From: Skermanella rosea
GTDB lineage: Bacteria > Pseudomonadota > Alphaproteobacteria > Azospirillales > Azospirillaceae
Direction of reading: 5' to 3'
DNA length: 64,000 nt
NCBI RefSeq assembly: GCF_016806835.2
Contig: NZ_CP086111.1
Coordinates: 48,501-112,500 of the forward strand
How positions within the stretch are numbered: position 1 is the first letter of the stretch; the number at the start of each line of letters is the position of its first letter. This document shows positions 28,327 to 36,344 of the stretch, one piece after another. Both the position numbers and the translations under genes were made by a program. Below the pieces are notes generated by a model. That model was not told the DNA's origin. It did not search any database and was given only the letters and a program-made list of their open reading frames with translations.

Positions 28327-29763
28327 ATGACTTCCCAGGACCTGTGCGATCTCGACGCCGTCACCCTCCGCCGGATGATCGGACGCAAGGAGATATCCCC
28401 GCGCGAGCTGGTGGACGCCTGCATCCGCCGAATCGAGGCCGTGGACCCCACGGTGAACGCCCTGGTCAGCCGCTGCTTCGACCGGGCGCGGATGGAAGCC
28501 GCCGAGGCCGAGGCGGCCGTCATGGGCGGCGGTCCGCTGGGTCCGCTGCACGGGCTGCCGATCGGCATCAAGGACCTCAGCGACACCGGCGGCGTGCGGA
28601 CCACCTACGGCTCCCGGCTCTATGCCGACCATGTCCCGGCGGAGGACGAGCGGGTCGTCGCCGCGGTGCGCCGGGCCGGCGCCATCGTGCTGGGCAAGAC
28701 CAACACGCCGGAGTTCGGCACCGGCGCCAATACCCGGAACGCCGTGTTCGGCGCGACCCGCAACCCGTTCGACCCCGCCCGCACCTGCGGCGGTTCGTCC
28801 GGCGGCTCCGCGGTGGCGCTGGCCTGCGGCATGGTCCCGCTCGCCACCGGCTCCGACCATGGCGGCAGCCTGCGCACGCCGGCCGCCTTCTGCGGCATCA
28901 CCGGCTACCGCCCGTCGCCCGGCATGGTCCCCAGCGAGCGCCGGGGCATCGCCTGGTCGCCGTCGTCGGTGGACGGCCCGATGGGCAGGACCGTCGCCGA
29001 CACCGCCCTGCTGATGTCGGCCATGGCCGGCACCGACCCGCGCGACCCGTTGCCCGGCTGCGCCGATCCGTCGGCCTTCCTGACCCTGCCGGAGGTGGAC
29101 ACGGCGTCGTTGCGCGTCGCGGTGTCGGAGGACCTGGGCTTCGCGCCGGTGGACGACGGCATCCGCGCCACCTTCCGGGCCGCGGTCGCGCGGATGTCCG
29201 GCGCGTTCGGCAGCGTTACGGAAGAGGGGCCGGACCTCGCCGGGATCGACACGGTGTTCGAGATCCTGCGCTCGGTCATCTTCGTCGGGTCCCACCGGGA
29301 AAAGTTCGAGAAGCACCGCGACGCCCTGGCGCCCAACGTGGTCGCCAACATGGAATCGGCCCTCAAGCTCGACATCCGCGACGTCGCCTGGGCCATGTCA
29401 GAGCAGACCCGGTACTTCAGCCGGTTCGTGGCCTTCATGGAGGGGGTCGACGTGCTGATCTGCCCCGCGGTGGCGGTCCCGCCCTTCCCGGTCGAGCAGT
29501 GGTACCCGGAGACGATCAACGGGGCGCCGACCCGGAACTACATGCACTGGCTCGCCATCACCTACGGCTTGACGGTACTGAGCCACCCGATCGTCGTGGT
29601 GCCTTGCGGGCTGGACGCGACCGGGACGCCGTTCGGCATCCAGATCTGCGGCCGGTACGGCGCCGACCGCGCCGTGCTCGGCGTCGCCCGGGCGATCGAG
29701 CGTCTGCTGGCCGGAATTCCCGGGCTGGAGCGGCCGGTGCCGGGCTTGGCAAAGACCCCATAG
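28327..29763 (+). CDS. Amidase-signature family enzyme
   Basis: 478 residues. The catalytic triad is visible: Lys82 (GLPIGIKDL), the cis-serine in GGSSGGSAVALA (155-166) and nucleophile Ser181 (GSDHGGSLRTPA). Amidase-signature enzymes hydrolyse carboxylic amides; this one lacks GatB/GatC neighbours and is longer in its C-terminal part than GatA-specific motifs allow, so a metabolic amidase is likelier. The ATG at 28327 has AAGAGGAAAC upstream; an earlier ATG at 28258 has no such site. It is divergent from the hybrid kinase. Confidence 0.9.
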   Translation: MTSQDLCDLDAVTLRRMIGRKEISPRELVDACIRRIEAVDPTVNALVSRCFDRARMEAAEAEAAVMGGGPLGPLHGLPIGIKDLSDTGGVRTTYGSRLYADHVPAEDERVVAAVRRAGAIVLGKTNTPEFGTGANTRNAVFGATRNPFDPARTCGGSSGGSAVALACGMVPLATGSDHGGSLRTPAAFCGITGYRPSPGMVPSERRGIAWSPSSVDGPMGRTVADTALLMSAMAGTDPRDPLPGCADPSAFLTLPEVDTASLRVAVSEDLGFAPVDDGIRATFRAAVARMSGAFGSVTEEGPDLAGIDTVFEILRSVIFVGSHREKFEKHRDALAPNVVANMESALKLDIRDVAWAMSEQTRYFSRFVAFMEGVDVLICPAVAVPPFPVEQWYPETINGAPTRNYMHWLAITYGLTVLSHPIVVVPCGLDATGTPFGIQICGRYGADRAVLGVARAIERLLAGIPGLERPVPGLAKTP

Positions 29764-29827
29764 CTCCGTATGGTTCCTGCGGCCCCCAAGCCTCACGCTG
29801 CCGGCCCGAAGCCGCAAGGAGACCTCC

Positions 29828-30607
29828 ATGACGGAAGAGACGCGCGTCGCCCTGGTGACAGGAGCCAGCCGGGGGATCGGCAAGGCCATCGCCACCGCGC
29901 TGGCCGAAGCCGGCTTCGACCTGCTGATCACCTCCAGGACGGCGACCGCGCTGGAAACCCTGGCGAGCCACCTTGCCCGCGAGACCGGCCAGCGGATCGA
30001 GATCCTGCACGGCGACCTGCGCGAGCCGGAACTTCCCGAGACGCTGGTCGAGACCGCGGTGGACCTGTTCGGCCGGCTCGACCTGCTGGTCAACAATGCC
30101 GGGGCGACCAAGCGCGGACCGTTCCTGGACCTGTCGGAAGATGACTGGCAGGACGGGTTCGCGCTGAAATTCTTCGGCGCGGTCCGGCTGGCCCGGGAGT
30201 CCTGGCCCCATCTGAAGCGGACCGGGGGGCAGGTGATCAACATCATCGGCTCGGGCGGCCGGACCCCGACGGCGGAATTCACCATCGGCGGCTCGGTCAA
30301 TGCCGGGCTGATGAACTTCACCAAGGCGCTTGCCGACCTGGGGCTGGCCGACGGCGTCCGGGTCAACGGCATCAATCCCGGACCGATCCGGACCGAGCGG
30401 CTGGAAACCCGCATCCGCCAGTTCGCCCAGTCCCACGGCATCGACACGGAGGAGGCGGCCAGCCGGATGGTGCAGGCCCAGAAGGTAATGCGGTTCGGCG
30501 AGCCGGACGAGATCGCCTCGGTCGTGACGTTCCTGGCGGGGGAGGGCGGCGAGTTCATCCACGGCGCCCTGATCGACGTGGACGGCGGCTCGACCAAGGG
30601 CCTCTGA
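29828..30607 (+). CDS. SDR-family protein lacking the YxxxK catalytic pair
   Basis: 259 residues with a classical short-chain dehydrogenase fold: TGASRGIG cofactor loop (11-18), NNAG (89-92), catalytic-type Ser142 (IIGSGG), and NPGPIRTER after strand 6. Where the YxxxK pair should stand, the alignment gives Gly154 and Asn158 (TIGGSVNAGL), so the usual proton donor and lysine are missing. The protein may use another mechanism or only bind NAD(P). RBS AAGGAGA. It follows the amidase by 64 bp. Confidence 0.85.
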   Translation: MTEETRVALVTGASRGIGKAIATALAEAGFDLLITSRTATALETLASHLARETGQRIEILHGDLREPELPETLVETAVDLFGRLDLLVNNAGATKRGPFLDLSEDDWQDGFALKFFGAVRLARESWPHLKRTGGQVINIIGSGGRTPTAEFTIGGSVNAGLMNFTKALADLGLADGVRVNGINPGPIRTERLETRIRQFAQSHGIDTEEAASRMVQAQKVMRFGEPDEIASVVTFLAGEGGEFIHGALIDVDGGSTKGL

Positions 30608-30627
30608 GCCGGCCGGGGGAGGGCGTC

Positions 30628-31947
30628 ATGAGGGACCGGCGGGGCGAGCCCCTTTCGACGGACGATCCCGCGTCGGGGGAGCGGCTCGACGCGGCGGTCG
30701 CGCTGATGAACGGCTACTTCACCGACCCGCTGGCGGTGATCGATCGGGCGCTGGAGGAGCGCCCCGATTTCGTCATGGGCCACTGCTTCCGTGCCGGGCT
30801 GCTGCTGATCGCTGCGCAGAAGTCGGTCGAGCCGGAGCTTCGCCGCAGCGTCGAGGCGGCGGAGGCGCTGGCGGGAACGGCCAACGACAGGGAGCGCGGC
30901 CACATCGCCGCCGCGCGGGCCTGGCTGGACGGCGATTTCCACCGCACGCCGGAACTCTACGGGCGGGTGCTGGAGGATCATCCCGGCGATCTGGCGGCCC
31001 TCCAGTTCGCCCACCAGTGCGATTTCTTCGTCGGCGACGCGGCGGCGCTCCGCGACCGGCCCGCCGGGGTGCTGGCGCGGTGCGATCCGGACCTGCCCGG
31101 CCATGGCTTCGTGCTGGGCATGCACGCCTTCGGGCTGGAGGAGAACAGGGACTTCGCCGCGGCGGAGGAGCAGGGGCGCCGGGCGGTCGAGCTGATCCCG
31201 CGCAATCCCTGGGCGATCCACGCCGTCGCCCACGTGATGGAGATGCAGGGCCGCTCCGGCGAGGGCATCGCCTGGATGAGGGATCGCGAAGCGGATTGGG
31301 CGCCGGACAACCTGCTGGCGGTCCATAACTGGTGGCACCTAGCGCTCCACCATCTCGACCGCTGCGAGACCGGGGCCGTGCTGGAGATCTACGACCGCCA
31401 TGTCCGGCCCCGGCCGGAGGCGATCGGTCTTGAACTGTCCGACGCCACGGCGCTGCTGTGGCGGCTGCACCTGGCCGGGATCGACGCCGGCGACCGCTGG
31501 CGCGAGGTCGCCGACGGGTGGGAGCCGATGGCCGGCGACGGCTACTACGCCTTCAACGACATGCACGCGATGATGGCCTTCGTCGCGGCGGGGCGCGAGC
31601 AGTCCGCCGCCCGGCTGGCCGCCGCCCTGGCCGATCGGGGGGCAGGGACCGGCACCAACGCCGCGATGACGCGGGATGTCGGGCTGCCGGCTTGCCTGGG
31701 ACTGCTGGCGTTCGGGCGGGGCGATTATGCCGCCGCGACGGACCTGCTGCTGCCCCTGCCGGCGATCTCCCGCCGCTTCGGCGGCAGCGACGCCCAGCGC
31801 GACGTCATCGCCTTGACCCTGCTGGAGGCGGCGCAGCGGGCCGGCCGGACGGAGACCGCGCGGGACTTGGCGGCACGGCGGATCGAGCTGAAGCCCCGCA
31901 GCGCGTTCACCCGGCTGGTCACGGAAAAACGCCTGAACCTTGGGTGA
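30628..31947 (+). CDS. TTC38-like tetratricopeptide repeat protein
   Basis: 439 residues without signal or membrane segments, built of helical TPR-like repeats. NPWAIHAVAHVMEMQGR and HNWWHLALHHLDR are characteristic of the TTC38 family, known from animals to bacteria and without assigned function. The clustered His/Trp residues in these motifs may line a ligand pocket. It begins 20 bp after the SDR gene, so the amidase, SDR and this gene may form an operon. Confidence 0.85.
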   Translation: MRDRRGEPLSTDDPASGERLDAAVALMNGYFTDPLAVIDRALEERPDFVMGHCFRAGLLLIAAQKSVEPELRRSVEAAEALAGTANDRERGHIAAARAWLDGDFHRTPELYGRVLEDHPGDLAALQFAHQCDFFVGDAAALRDRPAGVLARCDPDLPGHGFVLGMHAFGLEENRDFAAAEEQGRRAVELIPRNPWAIHAVAHVMEMQGRSGEGIAWMRDREADWAPDNLLAVHNWWHLALHHLDRCETGAVLEIYDRHVRPRPEAIGLELSDATALLWRLHLAGIDAGDRWREVADGWEPMAGDGYYAFNDMHAMMAFVAAGREQSAARLAAALADRGAGTGTNAAMTRDVGLPACLGLLAFGRGDYAAATDLLLPLPAISRRFGGSDAQRDVIALTLLEAAQRAGRTETARDLAARRIELKPRSAFTRLVTEKRLNLG

Positions 31948-31990
31948 GCAAGCCCGTTCCCCGGAGGATCGCACACACAGGACCTCTCCC

Positions 31991-32455
31991 ATGCTCGCGG
32001 CCTTCCTGCTTCTCTACAGCCTGTTCGGCGCCTCCGTCGCCCACGCCCAGGAGGCCGGGGGCTTCCTGTCGGAGTCCCGCAGCACGGTCGTCCATCTGGC
32101 GGAACTGGTCACGAGCGGGATCGAGGCGGTCGGCATCGGCGTGATCGTCCTGGGGGCGACCATCGCCACGGCTCTTTTCCTGCGGGACGGCTTCGGTGCC
32201 GCCGGCTGGGACGATGCCTACGAGCGGTACCGGGCCAATCTCGGTCGCGGCATCCTGATCGGGCTGGAGCTTTTGGTGGCCGCCGACATCATCGCGACGG
32301 TCGCGGCTCCCCTGGACTTCAGCACCGTCGGCGCCCTCGGCGTGATCGTCCTGATCCGTACCTTCCTCAGCTTCTCCCTGGAAGTCGAGATCAAGGGCCA
32401 CTGGCCGTGGCAGGAAAGCCGGATCAGGAAGCGGGGAACCGATCCGGGCGGCTAA
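31991..32455 (+). CDS. DUF1622 membrane protein
   Basis: 154 residues. A signal-like N-terminus (MLAAFLLLYSLFGASVAHAQ) is followed by two further hydrophobic segments (GIGVIVLGATIATALF and a long GLELLVAADIIATVAAPL to VIVLIRTFLSFSLEVEI). This is the DUF1622 pattern, small inner-membrane proteins of unknown role. I chose the ATG at 31991; a TTG at 31940 would overlap the TPR gene and displace the signal sequence. Confidence 0.82.
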   Translation: MLAAFLLLYSLFGASVAHAQEAGGFLSESRSTVVHLAELVTSGIEAVGIGVIVLGATIATALFLRDGFGAAGWDDAYERYRANLGRGILIGLELLVAADIIATVAAPLDFSTVGALGVIVLIRTFLSFSLEVEIKGHWPWQESRIRKRGTDPGG

Positions 32456-32486
32456 GCGGGAATGACGCAAATGTGATTCAGGTTAT

Positions 32487-32597
32487 TGCCACAGATTACG
32501 GTGATGGACAAAGATACGGCCTGGACGATCTGAGTATATCGATGTAATCTGTGGCCAAATCTCTTCCTCCCATCCCAGCATCGTCCAGGGCAGGAAT
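32487..32597. repeat. Inverted-repeat element, copy 1 of a tandem pair
   Basis: The arms CCACAGATTAC (32489-32499) and GTAATCTGTGG (32544-32554) are perfect inverted repeats about 44 bp apart. A tail CTCTTCCTCC...CAGCATCGTCCAGGGCAGG follows to 32593, which matches the tail of copy 2 closely. The AT-rich, non-coding element is unlike the surrounding GC-rich DNA. Confidence 0.75.
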
Positions 32598-32603
32598 CAT
32601 TAT

Positions 32604-32719
32604 TTAGCCACAGATACACGCAGATGGACGCAGATACTTATCAATATATTAACTGTGTCTATCTGCGTTCATCTGTGGACAATCTCTCTTCCTCCCGCCC
32701 CAGCGTCGTCTATGGCAGG
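32604..32719. repeat. Inverted-repeat element, copy 2, running into the DUF1045 gene
   Basis: The arms are CCACAGAT (32608-32615) with CACGCAGATGGACGCAGATA, and on the other side TCTATCTGCGTTCATCTGTGG (32658-32678), imperfectly complementary. The tail CTCTTCCTCC...CAGCGTCGTCTATGGCAGG matches that of copy 1 and includes the stop and last codons of the DUF1045 gene (stop at 32710-32712). Copy 1 thus appears to be a duplicate carrying a relic of the gene end. Confidence 0.75.
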
Positions 32720-33381
32720 CCGAACCGGGCGATGATCCGGAACGGGGCGTCGCGGGTGTCCTGCTTGAAGACGGCGAGGGCGTCGATCTCCAGCGGCTTC
32801 CGGGCGAAGGGCGCCACCGCCGGTTCCAGCAGGGTCCTGGCGGCGGCCCTGGCATCGTCGTCCAGGCTGCCGGTCAGGGTCATGTGGAAGCGGAATTCCT
32901 CGAAGACATAAGGATAGCCCCAGTGCCGGAGATGCTCGTCCTGGCGCGGCGTCAGCCCGTGGGCGCGGCGCTTCTCCAGGTCGGATGCCGACTGGGGTGC
33001 TCGGAAAGGGTCGAAGTACCGCACGCAATCGGCGGCGAACCTGTCCAGCGCCTCCGACGGGGCCGAGGGGACCAGGGCAAGGAAGCGGCCCAACTCCGCC
33101 AGGCGGAGGGAAGGCACGGTGAAACGCGGGTGATCCGCTGCGAAGGTCTCGGCCGCCGCCAGCAGTTCCGCCTCGTCCCGGCCCGGGGCCAACGCCATGG
33201 GCGGCTTGAGGGTCGCGTGGAACCCGTAACGGCTCGGATCGACGGTCCAGTCCGGATGCACGCCGTCCGGCGGATCGAGGGTTTCGCCCGTGGCCGCGTC
33301 GCGGCCGAGCCAGCGGCTGGCGAATTTCCACAGGGCGGAGTCCGGGGGCGGGGCGAAGTAGAGGGCGTAGCGAGCGGTCAT
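32710..33381 (-). CDS. DUF1045 2H-phosphoesterase-like protein
   Basis: 223 residues with the two HxT motifs of 2H phosphoesterases: YGFHATLKPP (near 63-72) and FHMTLTG (near 166-172). DUF1045/TIGR03223 proteins are usually encoded in phosphonate (phn) operons, where a cyclic phosphodiester is the likely substrate. Here the gene instead ends the pigment/polyketide operon, overlapping the flavoprotein gene by 4 bp (ATGA). phnF and phnM lie 11 kb away. Its last codons belong to the duplicated repeat described at 32604-32719. Confidence 0.87.
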   Translation of the reverse strand: MTARYALYFAPPPDSALWKFASRWLGRDAATGETLDPPDGVHPDWTVDPSRYGFHATLKPPMALAPGRDEAELLAAAETFAADHPRFTVPSLRLAELGRFLALVPSAPSEALDRFAADCVRYFDPFRAPQSASDLEKRRAHGLTPRQDEHLRHWGYPYVFEEFRFHMTLTGSLDDDARAAARTLLEPAVAPFARKPLEIDALAVFKQDTRDAPFRIIARFGLP

Positions 33382-34481
33382 GGGATCGCTTGTTCGGGAA
33401 CGCGGGTAGCATATGCTATCGCCTTCAGCAGTCCCGGCACCAGCTTGACGGTACCGGCCGCGATCCCCTGGAGCGCCGGGCGGCGGATCGCCTGCGCCAG
33501 CAGCGTGGCGGTGCGGATCTGCCCGGCGAAAGCCGATCCGTCGAGCGGCGCCTGCCCGGCGAGCACCCGGTCGGCCGCCAGGAAGGCCGAGTGGAGGGCG
33601 ATCGCCATGCCGTCGCCGCAGAAGGACGGGATCACCGCGAGCTGGTCGCCCAGCCGGTGCAGCCGCCGGGACCCGGCGTCGCCCCGATGCACGAAGCCAT
33701 AGGGAATGCCGTAGATCGACAGCGGGCGCTCCCAGCAGGCCGTGGCGCCGGCCAGCCGGGCCGCGAAGGCGGGGGACTCCTCGCAAAGATGATCCAGCAG
33801 GCTGTCCCACCGGCGCCCGACCCGCTCATGGACCGGCTTGGCGACAACGAGGCACAGGTTGACCCTTCCGTCCGCCGCCGGCTGCAACCCGGCATAGCCG
33901 CCGGGGAACAGCAGCACCTCCACATGGCCGGCGAGGCGCGCCGCCTGCTCCGGCGCCAGCGTCAGATACTGCTTGAACCCGATCAGGTCGTTGATGGCGC
34001 CGGGCGGCCGGCGGTGGCCGCGCAGGTCATGCTTGCCGGTCGCCAGCAGCGCCGCCCGGGCGGCGACCGGCCCGTCCGCCTGGAGGGCGACGCAGTCCTC
34101 GCCTTCGGTCAGGGAGCGGACCGTCACGCCGCGCCGGATCTCGGCGCCCCTGTCCGCCGCTGCCCGCAGCAAGGCTTCGTCCATAACCTCGCGCGACAGG
34201 CTGAAGGCGGGGAAGGGCAGGCGGGTGGTGGTTTCCGACCGCCCCCGGACCAGTCGGACGGAATGGATCGGCAGCGCGCCGAGGCGGGGCAGGTCCAGGC
34301 CCAGCCGCTCCAGGTAGCCGGCGGCCTCGACGCTGACGAACTCGCCGCAGACCTTGTGGTGCGGGCCGGCCTCGCGCTCGAACAGCAGGACGGAGCGCCC
34401 GGCCTCCGCCAGACGGCAGGCCGCCGCGGCGCCGGCCGGCCCGCCGCCGACGATCACGGCGTCATGGATCGCGGGCTTCAC
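33378..34481 (-). CDS. FAD-dependent oxidoreductase, geranylgeranyl-reductase-like
   Basis: 367 residues from a GTG at 34481 that overlaps the methyltransferase stop (GTGA). The FAD-binding start is DAVIVGGGPAGAAAACRLAE, with HHKVCGEFVS (CGE motif of the geranylgeranyl reductase/tryptophan-halogenase-like group) and a later SFCGDGMAIAL. Such flavoproteins hydroxylate or reduce lipid products. In type III PKS cassettes (compare srsABC of Streptomyces) a flavoprotein hydroxylase acts on the phenolic lipid after the methyltransferase, and that role fits its place here. Reduction of isoprenoid double bonds is the alternative. Confidence 0.85.
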   Translation of the reverse strand: MKPAIHDAVIVGGGPAGAAAACRLAEAGRSVLLFEREAGPHHKVCGEFVSVEAAGYLERLGLDLPRLGALPIHSVRLVRGRSETTTRLPFPAFSLSREVMDEALLRAAADRGAEIRRGVTVRSLTEGEDCVALQADGPVAARAALLATGKHDLRGHRRPPGAINDLIGFKQYLTLAPEQAARLAGHVEVLLFPGGYAGLQPAADGRVNLCLVVAKPVHERVGRRWDSLLDHLCEESPAFAARLAGATACWERPLSIYGIPYGFVHRGDAGSRRLHRLGDQLAVIPSFCGDGMAIALHSAFLAADRVLAGQAPLDGSAFAGQIRTATLLAQAIRRPALQGIAAGTVKLVPGLLKAIAYATRVPEQAIP

Positions 34482-35194
34482 TTGATCCGCCCGACGCCGT
34501 AGCGGAACGGCGTGAACCACTCGACCGAGACCTCTCCCGGCGCGAAGCCCGCCTCGGCGATCACCCGGTCCCAGTCGGCGCGGGTGAAGGCGCGCGCCAC
34601 CGAGAGGGGGGCGTCGTGGACCACCAGCCGGTTGACCGGCAGCGTCGCCACCATCGCGCGGGCGAAGGCGTGGGAGATCGCATGGCGGTGCAGGTCGTTG
34701 CTGAACCAGCCGAGACCGGCGCGGCTCTCCATCCAGCGCAGGAAGCGGACCAGGGACTCGTCCTCCAGGTGGTGGGTGAACAGCGCGCTGATCACCACGT
34801 CGGCGCGATGGTCCCCGGGCAGGTCGAACAGATCGCCCACCCGATAGTCGATCCCGGCGTCCGGCGGCGTGGCCAGCCCAGCTGCCCGGGCCGACCAGGG
34901 ATTCAGGTCCACCCCGGAAAGCTCGACCTCGACTCCGCGCCGGCCGGCCCAGCGGTGGATTTCCCGCAGCATGTCGCCGTAGCCGAAACCCACGTCCAGG
35001 ATGCGCAGCCTGCGCCGCCCCGTCCGCTTCACCACCCGGTCCAGCCAGGTCAGGGTCGGGCGGTACGCCAGGGTGCACAGGTTGATCCGGCGCAGGTCCC
35101 GCAGGCAGTGCTGGAACTCCTCGAAACTGACTTCCTCCGTGTCCATCAGCTCCGGCCGGGTGCTCCGCCGGGACAGGTCGGTCATTGATTTCAT
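34478..35194 (-). CDS. SAM-dependent methyltransferase of the polyketide cassette
   Basis: 238 residues. The class I methyltransferase core has RLRILDVGFGYGDMLREI (SAM motif I) and VELSGVDLNPWS, and then VVISALFTHHLED. The preceding residues (EEFQHCLRDLRRINLCTLAYR) are conserved in methyltransferases beside type III PKS genes. Likely an O- or C-methyltransferase for the polyketide product. It begins 10 bp after the PKS stop and overlaps the flavoprotein gene. A second ATG at 35185 is an equally possible start. Confidence 0.85.
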   Translation of the reverse strand: MKSMTDLSRRSTRPELMDTEEVSFEEFQHCLRDLRRINLCTLAYRPTLTWLDRVVKRTGRRRLRILDVGFGYGDMLREIHRWAGRRGVEVELSGVDLNPWSARAAGLATPPDAGIDYRVGDLFDLPGDHRADVVISALFTHHLEDESLVRFLRWMESRAGLGWFSNDLHRHAISHAFARAMVATLPVNRLVVHDAPLSVARAFTRADWDRVIAEAGFAPGEVSVEWFTPFRYGVGRIK

Positions 35195-35204
35195 ATCGCC
35201 GCGC

Positions 35205-36290
35205 TCATGCCGCGGCGAGGCGGAACAGCATGCTTTCCGCCGTCAGCCCCGGCCCGAAGGCCATGGCGCAGCCCAGCCCGTTGCCGCCCATGCGGGTGTC
35301 GCGGAAGCGGTCGAGCATGCGCTTCAGCACGAACATGACCGTCGCAGACGACATGTTGCCGTAGTCGCGCAGCACCGCCCGCGAGTCGGCGAGCTGGTCG
35401 CCCTTTCCCTCTATGGCCCCGGCCACCGCGTCCAGGATCGAGCGCCCGCCGGGATGGACCGCCCACAGTTCCACGTCGGATGGGCTGCGGCCCTGGAGGA
35501 TCGACGGCAATGCTTCGGGAAGCCCCTGGCCGATGGTGCCGGGGACGGTCCCGGCCAGCCGCATGTCGAAGCCCTGGCGGCCGATATGCCAGGTGATCTG
35601 GTCGGCGCTGCCGGGGATCACCGTGGCCCGGAAACCCTGAAGCTCGATCCCGTCCGGCTCGGCGCTGACCAGACAGGCGGAGCAGCCGTCGGCGAAGATC
35701 AGGAAGCTCAGGATTTCCTCGATGTCCGAGGTTTCCTGAAGATGCAGGGTGCAGAGCTCCAGGTTGACGATCGCGACCTTGGAGGCGGGCTCGGACCGCA
35801 CGATGTGCCGGGCCGCCTTCAGCGCGTTCATGGCGGCATAGCAGCCCATGAAGCCGATGATCGTCCGCTCCACCGACGGGTCCAGGCCGAAGTGCCGCGC
35901 CAGCTCCAGGTCCAGGCCGGGGGCGTAGAAGCCGGTGCAGGAGGTCACGATCAGGTGGGTTATCCCGTCGCGGTGCCGCTCGATCCCGGCGGCCTCCAGG
36001 CTGGCGGCGGCAAGGCCGAGCGCGTGTTGCTCGTAGAATTTCATCCGGGTGGCGGTATCGGGGAAGGCGCCGCGCGTGAAGAAGCCACCGGTATCCAGGA
36101 CCTCCGGGTGGGGGTCCGGCTCGAAGAAGGAATAGCGGTGCTCGATCTGGCACCGCTCCGCCATGCGGCGGAACAGCTTGCGCAGGCGCTCATCGGTCAG
36201 CAGGGCCGGGGCGTAGCTGACGAACTTGTCGTGGACGTCATGGGTTGGAACCGCGGTTCCGATCGCGTTGATGTAGGCGGCGGTAGGCAT
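35205..36290 (-). CDS. Type III polyketide synthase
   Basis: 361 residues. The chalcone-synthase-type Cys-His-Asn triad is Cys150 (IIGFMGCYAAMNAL), His279 (WAVHPGG) and Asn312 (YGNMSSATVMFVL). The enzyme condenses malonyl-CoA units on an acyl starter. Bacterial members of this branch, when followed by a methyltransferase and flavoprotein, make alkylresorcinol, alkylpyrone or related lipids. It starts 54 bp after the glycosyltransferase stop, the only sizeable gap inside the operon, so an internal promoter is possible. Confidence 0.95.
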   Translation of the reverse strand: MPTAAYINAIGTAVPTHDVHDKFVSYAPALLTDERLRKLFRRMAERCQIEHRYSFFEPDPHPEVLDTGGFFTRGAFPDTATRMKFYEQHALGLAAASLEAAGIERHRDGITHLIVTSCTGFYAPGLDLELARHFGLDPSVERTIIGFMGCYAAMNALKAARHIVRSEPASKVAIVNLELCTLHLQETSDIEEILSFLIFADGCSACLVSAEPDGIELQGFRATVIPGSADQITWHIGRQGFDMRLAGTVPGTIGQGLPEALPSILQGRSPSDVELWAVHPGGRSILDAVAGAIEGKGDQLADSRAVLRDYGNMSSATVMFVLKRMLDRFRDTRMGGNGLGCAMAFGPGLTAESMLFRLAAA

Positions 36291-36344
36291 CCGGGGCTCC
36301 GGTCATACGGTCTTTGCAGGTGCAACAGTCGGGCGGCCCGAACA

